A stretch of 64,000 nt of DNA from Rhizobium binae. GTDB lineage: Bacteria; Pseudomonadota; Alphaproteobacteria; Rhizobiales; Rhizobiaceae. A program made the translations under genes and the position numbers. Each line of letters begins with the position of its first letter. Position 1 is the stretch's first letter. A model generated the notes under the pieces. It ran no database searches, had not been told where the DNA came from, and saw nothing but the letters and a program-made list of their open reading frames with translations. The stretch covers positions 62,001-126,000 of the forward strand of contig NZ_CP071605.1 in NCBI RefSeq assembly GCF_017357225.1, read 5' to 3'. Below are positions 8,554-15,708 of this stretch, in pieces.

Positions 8554-9210
8554 ATGAATAGCTGGTACGCGGTTCTCAACCACCTGCCCTCCATGCTTTA
8601 CGGGCTTCGGTTCACTTTCTTGATTGCAATCGCTTCGCTCACGCTTTCGATCGTCTTCGGCGGGCTGATTGTATCGCTTCTCAGGAGCAAATCCGCGGCC
8701 ATCCGAGTGACTGGATTTCTCTACATCCAGATCTTCCGCTCGCTGTCGCCGTATGTTTACGTTCTACTCGTTTATTTTGCGCTGGCCGGCGCAACCGGCT
8801 GGAAAATGGACCCGGTTACAGCGGCCGTCATCTCCTTGACGCTATTGAACACCGCTTATGTCGCCGAAATCTATCGGTCCGTATTGCTCACCATTGACCG
8901 CGGCCAATGGGAAGCGGCTGCCGCCATGGGTCTGTCGCACTGGAAAACCAATTCGATCGTCATCTGGCCGCAGGCGCTACGTACGGCAATTCCGCTCCTT
9001 CTGAACCAGTTCGTCGTGATTTTGAAGGATTCCGCGATCGTCGGCGTCATTGGCGTCAAAGATATTCTCTACGTCGCCAACGCTCAGGCATCCATCACCT
9101 ACAAGCAGTTCGAGTATCTGACTGTCGCCGGGTTAATCTTTATCCTGATCGTCTTTGCCCTATCGCGGTTGAGCTTGAGCCTTGAGCGGCGGCTGGCCTG
9201 GAAGCACTAG
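8554..9210 (+). CDS. Amino-acid ABC transporter permease, second subunit
   Basis: A 218-residue permease of the same family. It has hydrophobic segments throughout and an EAA loop EAAAAMGLSHWKTNSIVIWP near residue 130, then LRTAIPLLLNQFV. The start ATG 8554 follows AGAGGGG at the end of the preceding gene; an in-frame ATG at 8530 inside that gene is less likely. Together with the gene before it, it forms the transmembrane domain of the importer. Splitting one importer over two divergent operons is unusual but consistent with one shared control region. Confidence 0.88.
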   Translation: MNSWYAVLNHLPSMLYGLRFTFLIAIASLTLSIVFGGLIVSLLRSKSAAIRVTGFLYIQIFRSLSPYVYVLLVYFALAGATGWKMDPVTAAVISLTLLNTAYVAEIYRSVLLTIDRGQWEAAAAMGLSHWKTNSIVIWPQALRTAIPLLLNQFVVILKDSAIVGVIGVKDILYVANAQASITYKQFEYLTVAGLIFILIVFALSRLSLSLERRLAWKH

Positions 9211-9292
9211 GTCTTGCCTAAGCCCTCTGAAGTCTTTACGCCGACTGAAATCAAATCTGATTTTCAATTTGATCATCGTTGGAGAGTGACGC

Positions 9293-10024
9293 ATGGCCAA
9301 GGTGGTGGCACCCGCCGCAGAAGCGAAAAGCAAACAGCAACTCGCCTACGATTATATCAAGGCGGGGATCGATCGCGGCCTCTATGCACCCAAACAACGG
9401 CTTGTGATCGACACACTTGCAAAGGAGCTATCGATTAGTCCCGTGCCGGTGCGCGAGGCAATCCGCCGGTTAGAAGCAGAGAGTCTGGTCATCTTCAGTA
9501 AAAACTCCGGCGCGATCGTGGCCGGGGCTGATCCGGATCTCTGGGCCGAACAGATGGAGTTGCTGGCAGTGCTGGAGGGTTATGTGACCGGCGCCGCCGC
9601 GCCAAGAATTACGGCCGGCGATATCAAGGAGCTTCAAAAGATCAACGAACGCATGGCAGAGGCCCTTGCTTCTTTCGACCTGTCGGGCTGGACCCAGGGA
9701 AACCTGGATTTCCATTCCGTGATCAACAGGCGGTGCCCGAACGAAACAATCGTCGAGCAGATCGCGCAACTGCGATCGCGAATTGCAATGATAAATCGCT
9801 TCATCCAACCGAGGACGGAAGCCACAATCCTGCATACGCTTGGAAAGGATAGCGGCAAGTCAACCCTTCACGGGCATGAGTGGATCATTGCGGCCTATAT
9901 CGCCAAAAAGGCGCCTGTAGAAATCGAAGCGCATGTCCGCACCAATATCATTTCACTCACAGCCGAAACGCACCGTAATCTGATCGACAATCATGATCGA
10001 CGAGTGAGCCGATCGCAGGGATGA
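9293..10024 (+). CDS. GntR-family transcriptional regulator (FCD ligand domain)
   Basis: A 243-residue regulator. Residues about 15-75 form the GntR winged helix (LAYDYIKAGIDRG, LAKELSISPVPVREAIRRLEAE). The remainder is an all-helical FCD ligand domain with the metal/ligand histidines in LDFHSVINRR and LHGHEWIIAAY. GGAGAGTG precedes ATG 9293. It lies between the permease genes and the FAD oxidoreductase gene, whose ATG overlaps its TGA, so it is co-transcribed with its probable targets. The palindromes at 7790-7808 are the obvious candidate operator, with an organic acid or amino acid as inducer. Confidence 0.9.
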   Translation: MAKVVAPAAEAKSKQQLAYDYIKAGIDRGLYAPKQRLVIDTLAKELSISPVPVREAIRRLEAESLVIFSKNSGAIVAGADPDLWAEQMELLAVLEGYVTGAAAPRITAGDIKELQKINERMAEALASFDLSGWTQGNLDFHSVINRRCPNETIVEQIAQLRSRIAMINRFIQPRTEATILHTLGKDSGKSTLHGHEWIIAAYIAKKAPVEIEAHVRTNIISLTAETHRNLIDNHDRRVSRSQG

Positions 10025-11616
10025 AAAGTATGCCAACTGGGGAATACGATGTCGTCGTTCTGGGAAGCGGTGGCGCTGGATTGATGACTGCGCTCGCTGC
10101 GGCCTCAAGGGGTCTTTCGGTGGGTGTCTTCGAAAAAACATCGCTGATCGGAGGAACCACAGCGATCTCGGGCGGCGGAATATGGATTCCAAATAACCAT
10201 GTGATGCACGCGTCAGGTTTCGAGGACCAGGAAACAGACGGAGAGATTTATCTTGCTCGGCTGACTCTCGGGGAAACCGACCCCAATCTGCTGCGCGATT
10301 TTTTGAAAGCAGGTCCTGAAATGCTGCGCTTCCTGGAGCGGCAATCAGACCTGCGCTTTTTCAGCGTCGATCGTCCCGACTACCATCCCGGGTGGCCGGG
10401 CGCACGCGCGGGGCGTTCCGTCGAACCTTTACCTTTCGAGCCGGAGATGGAGAGAACGCTGTTTCAGAAGCTGCGATATTCGCACTTGCGTCAGCCGGTT
10501 ACGTCGACCGAGGGGCGAGAGGGACTGGCGCCAGAAATCATTGCGGAGCGTCGGCAACGCAACGTCCGCACGCAAGGTGCCGGATTGGCGGCCGGGCTGG
10601 TGCAGGCTTGCGCCAGGCTTGGCGTGCAGTTTCACGTCGATGCCGCCGCGACAGCCCTGTCCTTCGAAGGTGGCTGTTGTATCGGCGTGGAAACCATTGC
10701 GGGCTCGGCGTCGGCCAGAGCGGGCGTGGTCCTCTCTACCGGCGGCTTCGAATGGAATTCCGCACTTGTCTCTGCCTATCTATCAGGATTTTCAAGCGCG
10801 CCGACCACGCCGCCGGGCAATGAAGGAGACGGCCTGCGCTTTGCCCTCGAGGCCGGCGCAGCAGCCGCAAACATGACGGAAGCTTGGTGGACCGCCGCCT
10901 ATCGTATTCCAGAAGACGTCCTTGATGGCAAGCCGCTGACGCGCAACATGGTCCGAGAATTGGCCTTACCTGGCTCGATCATGGTCAACCGGAAGGGCGA
11001 ACGCTTCGTCAACGAGGCGAGCTCGTATAATGATCTTGGCATGGCCTTCAACGCGTTCGATCCGGGTTCGTTTTCCTATCCGAACCGACCCGCATGGCTC
11101 ATTTTCGATAACGCCTTCAAGACCCGTTATGCGGTTGCGTCTATCTCCCCGGAAGAGCCGGCCCCAGATTGGATGGTCACTGCCGGATCCATCGCAGAAT
11201 TGGCCCACAAGCTATGCATTTCGGCCGAAGGGCTGAGTGCAACGGTCGGCCGATTTAATGCTTACGCTCTTGAGGGACATGATCTCGATTTTCGCCGCGG
11301 TGACGACGCGCACGGACTGTATTACGGGGATTCCCGACATCTCCCGAATGCGTGCTTGGCCGCGATCGGCGTCGGACCATTTTACGCCGTGGAGATCTTA
11401 CCCGGAAACAACGGAACAAAAGGCGGATTGAAGACGACTTCACTCGGCGAAGTCGTCCGCCACGATGGATCTCTAATCGGCGGGCTCTTTGCCTGCGGCA
11501 ATGTTGCCGCAAGCATCTTCGGAAAAGGTTATCCGGGTCATGGTGGATCTCTCGGGCCGATCCTGACGGCCGCTTACAAGGTGGGAACGGAAATCGGCGC
11601 TAATCGGCTTCGATAG
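10021..11616 (+). CDS. FAD-dependent oxidoreductase, fumarate reductase/3-ketosteroid dehydrogenase family
   Basis: A 531-residue flavoprotein. The N-terminal dinucleotide fold is VVVLGSGGAGLMTALAAA with an acidic residue after it (VFEKTS). SGGGIWIPNNHVM (about residue 50) is typical of the FAD-binding-2 family that includes ketosteroid dehydrogenases and flavocytochrome c. The C-terminal half has the ILPGNNGTKGGL and GNVAASIFGKGYPGHGGSLGP cofactor-closing motifs. ATG 10021 overlaps the regulator stop (ATGA). A steroid-like role is not implied by context; more likely it dehydrogenates the imported compound. No transmembrane segment or Tat leader is seen, so it should be cytoplasmic. Confidence 0.85.
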   Translation: MKSMPTGEYDVVVLGSGGAGLMTALAAASRGLSVGVFEKTSLIGGTTAISGGGIWIPNNHVMHASGFEDQETDGEIYLARLTLGETDPNLLRDFLKAGPEMLRFLERQSDLRFFSVDRPDYHPGWPGARAGRSVEPLPFEPEMERTLFQKLRYSHLRQPVTSTEGREGLAPEIIAERRQRNVRTQGAGLAAGLVQACARLGVQFHVDAAATALSFEGGCCIGVETIAGSASARAGVVLSTGGFEWNSALVSAYLSGFSSAPTTPPGNEGDGLRFALEAGAAAANMTEAWWTAAYRIPEDVLDGKPLTRNMVRELALPGSIMVNRKGERFVNEASSYNDLGMAFNAFDPGSFSYPNRPAWLIFDNAFKTRYAVASISPEEPAPDWMVTAGSIAELAHKLCISAEGLSATVGRFNAYALEGHDLDFRRGDDAHGLYYGDSRHLPNACLAAIGVGPFYAVEILPGNNGTKGGLKTTSLGEVVRHDGSLIGGLFACGNVAASIFGKGYPGHGGSLGPILTAAYKVGTEIGANRLR

Positions 11617-11774
11617 TTGGCGCTCTCCCAGCGTTTATTCTTCCAGCCCAGGAGTCGGCCTAAAGGCGTATCGAAAAGCGCCTCCTATCGCGGACCGGTT
11701 CAGACAAGAAGATTGTCCTGAGCGAGGATGGATCGATTGCAGCAAAATTGTCGCGCTGACGTGAGTCATCATTG

Positions 11775-12031
11775 GGCGCGGGATTCACGGACGCCGACGT
11801 TGATGCGCGGACCATTGATCGCCTTGGAAGCTCTGCCACTGGGGAACATGTATTCCAGCGAAGAACTCAGCAGCTTGCTTTCGTCCCGGGCGGACCACGC
11901 ATTCGGCGTGCTTCCGCCATCCTTTTGCTGGTGGGGTCCGGTTGGGCAAAGCTGGTCACCGGTACGATACATCGGCTTTGGACACCGAACCATTTGTTCC
12001 AATGCGGAAGATTTAGATTTCGAATGTTTGC
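11775..12031 (-). pseudogene. SRAP/YedK (SOS response-associated peptidase) gene remnant
   Basis: Reading the minus strand, ANIRNLNLPHWNKWFG and RCIVPVTSFAQPDPTSK match the middle of SRAP-domain proteins (YedK/HMCES family, which cap abasic sites). The frame shifts near 11923 to KDGGSTPNAWSARDESKLL and again near 11868 to FFAGIHVPQW, both still SRAP-like. The N-terminal catalytic Cys2 region is missing, replaced by the istA fragment, and the C-terminus is lost. A decayed, non-functional copy. Confidence 0.65.
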
Positions 12032-12124
12032 GACGCCTGTTTCTCTGGAAATAGCCGACACCGTCAGCCCCTGCCGATGCATATCCAGGATTATGATTGT
12101 CTCCCTCAGCTTGATCACCAACAT
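12032..12124 (-). pseudogene. istA: IS21-family transposase (istA) N-terminal fragment
   Basis: From ATG 12124, preceded by GGAAGGAA, the first 31 codons (MLVIKLRETIIILDMHRQG, then VSAISRETGV) match the helix-turn-helix start of IS21-family IstA. The frame then passes directly into SRAP sequence, so almost all of istA and the whole of istB are gone. It marks an old insertion or deletion end. Confidence 0.7.
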
Positions 12125-12163
12125 TTCCTTCCGACCAGCGGAAGGAGTATCGGTGATGACGCG

Positions 12164-12201
12164 CCGCCGGTCTTCCGGGGCGCGCCCCGGAAGACCGGCG
12201 G
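12164..12201. repeat. 38-bp perfect palindrome
   Basis: Two 19-base arms meet without a spacer: CCGCCGGTCTTCCGGGGCG followed by its exact reverse complement. It lies 40 bp upstream of the istA fragment and just beyond the small gene at 12222. It could be an IS-associated element or a strong hairpin ending the upstream minus-strand operon. Confidence 0.6.
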
Positions 12202-12221
12202 ACGCAGCACCTGGGGAAGAT

Positions 12222-12509
12222 TCAAACGGCATTAATGAGGAGTATTGCTCCGGTACTGACAGGAGCTACTGAAGCGGGGTCCAAATTCAAGGCCTCCTTC
12301 GACAAACCGAAGGCAGACCCTCCCGCACCGTCATCGCTAGCCCAGCCTAACTGAAAACCATCGACATAAGCCGCCGGTTCGATAACGGCGCCTATTTCTT
12401 TTTGGAAGTTAACTTGGCCCTCGCGTATGACCCGCGCAGTGACTCCCGCACGGCTGATATGGGCTTTCTGCCCGCTGTCGGACTTTTCAATCAGGACGGC
12501 GTCAAACAT
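12222..12509 (-). CDS. Small protein; N-terminus resembles AcuI/YhdH-type oxidoreductase (probable truncated remnant)
   Basis: A 95-codon frame 33 bp downstream of the ABC ATPase gene, with GGGAGCC before its ATG. The first 40 residues (MFDAVLIEKSDSGQKAHISR, then REGQV) resemble the start of AcuI/YhdH-family MDR proteins (acrylyl-CoA reductases), and YVDGFQL may correspond to their YKDGL motif. The rest shows no homology I recognise, and the roughly 330-residue enzyme is otherwise missing. It abuts IS21 and SRAP debris, so truncation by rearrangement is likely. AcuI would make sense next to a DMSP-degrading operon, but the assignment is weak; it could be an unrelated small protein. Confidence 0.4.
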   Translation of the reverse strand: MFDAVLIEKSDSGQKAHISRAGVTARVIREGQVNFQKEIGAVIEPAAYVDGFQLGWASDDGAGGSAFGLSKEALNLDPASVAPVSTGAILLINAV

Positions 12510-12542
12510 CTGAGGCTCCCATTCCTGGATTTCCTTTTTTGC

Positions 12543-13622
12543 CTACGCAACTTTCTTGGCGTCGGATGTTGAGCTGGCGACTTGCGCATTGACCATGGCA
12601 TGAACCGCCTGGGGAAGCGTCAGCATACCTATGGCCTGACCGTCGGCATCAACGACGGCGATCTCGCTTGTCCCGGCCAGCGTCATCGCTCTTGCCGCTT
12701 CCTCAAGCGTCGCGCTGGCCGGCACCGAAATCGTCAGCTCACGGGACGAGCCGTTCGGCGCGGTGGCAACAGTCTCGACTTTGATGACCCGCGCGCGGTT
12801 CACTTCCCGGACGAAGCTGGCGATGTAATCGTCGGCCGGCTTCATCACGATGTCCTGCCCGGTGCCCTGCTGCACGACTTCCCCATCCCGCAATATCGCG
12901 ATGCGGTCCCCCAGCCTCAGCGCCTCGTCCAGATCATGCGTGATAAACACGATCGTCTTCTTGATCTCCTTCTGCAGGTCGAGAAGCACGGTCTGCATAT
13001 CGACACGAATGAGCGGATCCAGCGCGGAGAATGCCTCGTCCATCAACAGGATCGGCGCATCGTTCGCCAGCGCACGGGCAAGACCGACGCGCTGTTGCAT
13101 ACCGCCAGACAACTGATTGGGATATTTGCTCTCAAAACCCTTTAGCCCGACCCGCTCGATCCACCGCATGGCGCAGTCGACCTGCCGGTTCCGTGGCGCC
13201 CCTTGTATCTCCAGGCCATAGAGGACGTTTTCGAGAACGGTGCGGTGCGGAAGGAGTGCAAACTTCTGGAACACGATTGCCGTCTGATGCCGGCGGAACT
13301 CGCGCAACTGCACGGCATCCATCTTGACCACATCCTCGTCACCGATGACGACTTCACCTGACGTCGGATCGATAAGGCGATTGATGTGGCGAATGAGCGT
13401 GGACTTTCCAGATCCCGAAAGTCCCATGATCACCTGAATGCCACCGGCAGGCATGGAGATGTTGATGTCTTTCAGACCAAGGACATGGCCATGTTTTGCG
13501 TTCAGTTCCGTCTTCGTAATACCCTGCTCAATGAGCTTTACGCAATCCGCACCATTTGGACCGAAGATTTTGTAGAGTTTTTTGATTTCGATGCCGAAGC
13601 CGCCAATTTTCTTGTTACCCAT
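12543..13622 (-). CDS. proV: Betaine/proline-type ABC transporter ATP-binding protein (ProV/OpuAA family)
   Basis: A 359-residue ATPase of the quaternary-amine uptake family. Before Walker A (GLSGSGKST, about residue 68) it has the long N-terminal insert typical of ProV. Then come FQKFALLPHRTVLENV, LSGGMQQRVGLARA, MDEAFSALDPLIR and FITHDLDEALRLGDR. A roughly 90-residue CBS-like tail (residues about 265-355, including ISVPASATLEEAARAM and AIGMLTLPQAV) may sense ionic strength, as in OpuA. Its start overlaps the permease stop by 8 bp. It is the fifth gene of an operon led by a GMC oxidoreductase and a DddD-like enzyme, so DMSP or a related betaine is the likely cargo. Confidence 0.9.
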   Translation of the reverse strand: MGNKKIGGFGIEIKKLYKIFGPNGADCVKLIEQGITKTELNAKHGHVLGLKDINISMPAGGIQVIMGLSGSGKSTLIRHINRLIDPTSGEVVIGDEDVVKMDAVQLREFRRHQTAIVFQKFALLPHRTVLENVLYGLEIQGAPRNRQVDCAMRWIERVGLKGFESKYPNQLSGGMQQRVGLARALANDAPILLMDEAFSALDPLIRVDMQTVLLDLQKEIKKTIVFITHDLDEALRLGDRIAILRDGEVVQQGTGQDIVMKPADDYIASFVREVNRARVIKVETVATAPNGSSRELTISVPASATLEEAARAMTLAGTSEIAVVDADGQAIGMLTLPQAVHAMVNAQVASSTSDAKKVA

Positions 13623-14502
13623 GGACCACCTCCCGGTGCTTTTGAAGGCGTGCGCCGAAGGCCTGGCTGACGCGGTCGAAGATAATCGCGATGCCGACGA
13701 TGGCGAGGCCGTTGAAGATGCCGAGCGTGAAATACTGGTTGGAGATCGCCTTCAGAACCGGCTGGCCGAGTCCCTGAACACCGATCATCGAGGCGATGAC
13801 CACCATGGCGAGCGCCATCATGATCGTCTGGTTGATACCAGCCATGATGGTCGGCAGCGCCAGCGGCATCTGCACGTTCTTCAGCTTCTGCCAACTCGAA
13901 GAGCCGAAGGCGTCGGCCGCCTCCAACACGTCCTTGTCGACGAGACGGATGCCGAGATTGGTGAGACGGATCATCGGCGGGATGGCGTAGATGACCACGG
14001 CGATGAGGCCCGGCACCTTGCCGATACCGAGCAGCATGACGACGGGGATGAGGTAGACAAAGCTCGGCATGGTCTGCATGACGTCGAGGATCGGGTTGAT
14101 GGCATTGTGCACGCGGTCCGACCGGGACATGGCAATGCCGATGGGAATACCGACGACGATCGACAGTACGGTGCAGACGAAGATCATCGAGACCGTCTTC
14201 ATCGTGTCGTCCCACATTTCGAAATAGCCGATGAGCAGGAGCGTCACGACCGTGCCGGCGACGATCTTCCAGTTGCGGCTGGCGAACCACGCGACGGCTG
14301 CGATCAAAAGCAGGATGATCGGCCAGGGCGTCTTCGTCATGAAGCGTTCCGACCAGATCAAAAAGTGCTGTAGCGGCTCGAACATTGCTTCAAGTCCGTC
14401 GCCATAGGCCCGCGTGAACCCCCGGAACCCTTCGTCGATTGCCTTCTTGAGATCGCGCAGAGACGCGTCATCCATGTGCGGAAAGCTGAACAGCCAATCC
14501 AA
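13615..14502 (-). CDS. proW: Betaine/proline-type ABC transporter permease (ProW family)
   Basis: A 295-residue inner-membrane permease. A cytoplasmic N-terminal stretch of about 60 residues is followed by six or seven hydrophobic segments (IILLLIAAVAWF, VGIPIGIAMS, SFVYLIPVVMLLGIG and others). The ProW-type EAA loop EAADAFGSSSWQKLKNVQMP is near residue 195. The C-terminus ends in REVVHG and overlaps the ATPase start, indicating translational coupling. The binding-protein gene lies 87 bp upstream, across a gap with an imperfect GTTGCCGGC/GCCAGCAAC stem. Confidence 0.9.
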   Translation of the reverse strand: MDWLFSFPHMDDASLRDLKKAIDEGFRGFTRAYGDGLEAMFEPLQHFLIWSERFMTKTPWPIILLLIAAVAWFASRNWKIVAGTVVTLLLIGYFEMWDDTMKTVSMIFVCTVLSIVVGIPIGIAMSRSDRVHNAINPILDVMQTMPSFVYLIPVVMLLGIGKVPGLIAVVIYAIPPMIRLTNLGIRLVDKDVLEAADAFGSSSWQKLKNVQMPLALPTIMAGINQTIMMALAMVVIASMIGVQGLGQPVLKAISNQYFTLGIFNGLAIVGIAIIFDRVSQAFGARLQKHREVVHG

Positions 14503-14589
14503 AATCTATCCTCCTCGATAACAGCTAGCGCATTCTGGACGCGCTGTTCGTTGCCGGCGCGATAGGGGCCAGCAACGTCTTGAATGAGA

Positions 14590-15591
14590 TCAAAGCGCCG
14601 CCTTGATCTTCTCGGCTGCCTCAGGCGAGACCCATTCCTTCCACATGGCCTCGTTTTCTTCGAGGAAGTGCTTTGCGCCGTCGTCGCCGCTTGCCTGGTT
14701 GTCGGTCATCCAGGCCATCAGCTTGTTGACCGTGTCGTTCGACCAGGCGCGCTTGTTGAGGTAGCCCATGACGTCTGCGCCGGCACGCTCGGAGAACGCT
14801 TTGGTCACGAGCGTCTGGACCGTATCCTTCGGCCATTCATTCTTTTTCGGGTCGGGGCAATCCGCGACGGTGTTGCAGCGCTTCCACTCGGCTGCGTCGT
14901 GCGGCACGCCATAGTCGAGCTTGACCATGTCGTACTTGCCGAGAAGCGCCGTCGGAGCCCAGTAATAGCCGACCCAGCCTTCCTTGCGCTCATAAGCCTT
15001 GGCGATCGAGCCGTCGAGGCCGGCGGCCGAACCCGTATCGACGAGCGTGAAGTTTGCCGCTTCGCCGCCATAGGCCTTGTAGAACTGCGCGGTCACGACC
15101 GTACCACCCCAGCCCTGCGGGCCGTTGTGAATGGCCCCCTTCGATTTGTCTTCGGGGTCCGGGAACAGCTCCGGATGCTTGAGGACATCATCGATCGTCT
15201 TGATGTCCGGATGAGCGTCAGCAAGGTATTTCGGCATCCACCAGCCCTGCACCGCACCGTCGGTGAGGACGGTCGATGCAACGACGAGCTTTCCGTTTGC
15301 AACGCCGGCGTTCACGACATCGGGAAGAAGATCGACCCATCCTTCGGGTGCGATGTCGGGCTGCCCCTTCTCGGTCATCGACGTGATCGTGGGGACCGTA
15401 TCGCCCTGTATGATTTCTGCGTTACAGCCGTAACCTTCATTCAAAATGAACCTGTCCAGACTGGCGAGCACTTCCGCGCTCTGCCAATTCATGCTGGCGA
15501 TGGTGACGTCGCCGCAATCCGCAGCCTGCGCCGGATTGCCAAAGGTCAGCATCGCTGCTGCAAGGCATGTCGAGGCGAAAAGTTCTTTCAT
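14590..15591 (-). CDS. proX: Quaternary-amine ABC substrate-binding protein (ProX/OpuAC family)
   Basis: A 333-residue periplasmic binding protein with a signal peptide (MKELFASTCLAAAM core, cleavage after PAQA near residue 23). The OpuAC-domain tryptophans that build an aromatic cage for quaternary ammonium or sulfonium ligands are visible: SMNWQSAEV, PEGWVDLL, QGWWMPKY and GYYWAPTAL. A possible disulfide pair lies in CNTVADC. It heads the proXWV part of the operon, 117 bp downstream of the DddD-like gene. Glycine betaine, choline derivatives or DMSP all fit the family; the neighbours favour DMSP. Confidence 0.88.
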   Translation of the reverse strand: MKELFASTCLAAAMLTFGNPAQAADCGDVTIASMNWQSAEVLASLDRFILNEGYGCNAEIIQGDTVPTITSMTEKGQPDIAPEGWVDLLPDVVNAGVANGKLVVASTVLTDGAVQGWWMPKYLADAHPDIKTIDDVLKHPELFPDPEDKSKGAIHNGPQGWGGTVVTAQFYKAYGGEAANFTLVDTGSAAGLDGSIAKAYERKEGWVGYYWAPTALLGKYDMVKLDYGVPHDAAEWKRCNTVADCPDPKKNEWPKDTVQTLVTKAFSERAGADVMGYLNKRAWSNDTVNKLMAWMTDNQASGDDGAKHFLEENEAMWKEWVSPEAAEKIKAAL

Positions 15592-15663
15592 GGCACTTCC
15601 TCCCTATGCGCGATGTTGAAATTCCAAGCCCGTCGACGCCATCGCATGTCCCGGCGGGCCGCG

Positions 15664-15700
15664 AGCGGCTTCGGTATCCTCCTCAGAACCCGAAGCCGCT
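15664..15700 (-). terminator. Long intercistronic hairpin between dddD-like and proX genes
   Basis: Perfect 11-bp arms AGCGGCTTCGG and CCGAAGCCGCT with a 15-base loop, immediately after the stop at 15709. There is no T-run. It may partly terminate or stabilise the transcript, separating the enzyme and transporter halves of the operon. Confidence 0.5.
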
Positions 15701-15708
15701 ATTTCCTG

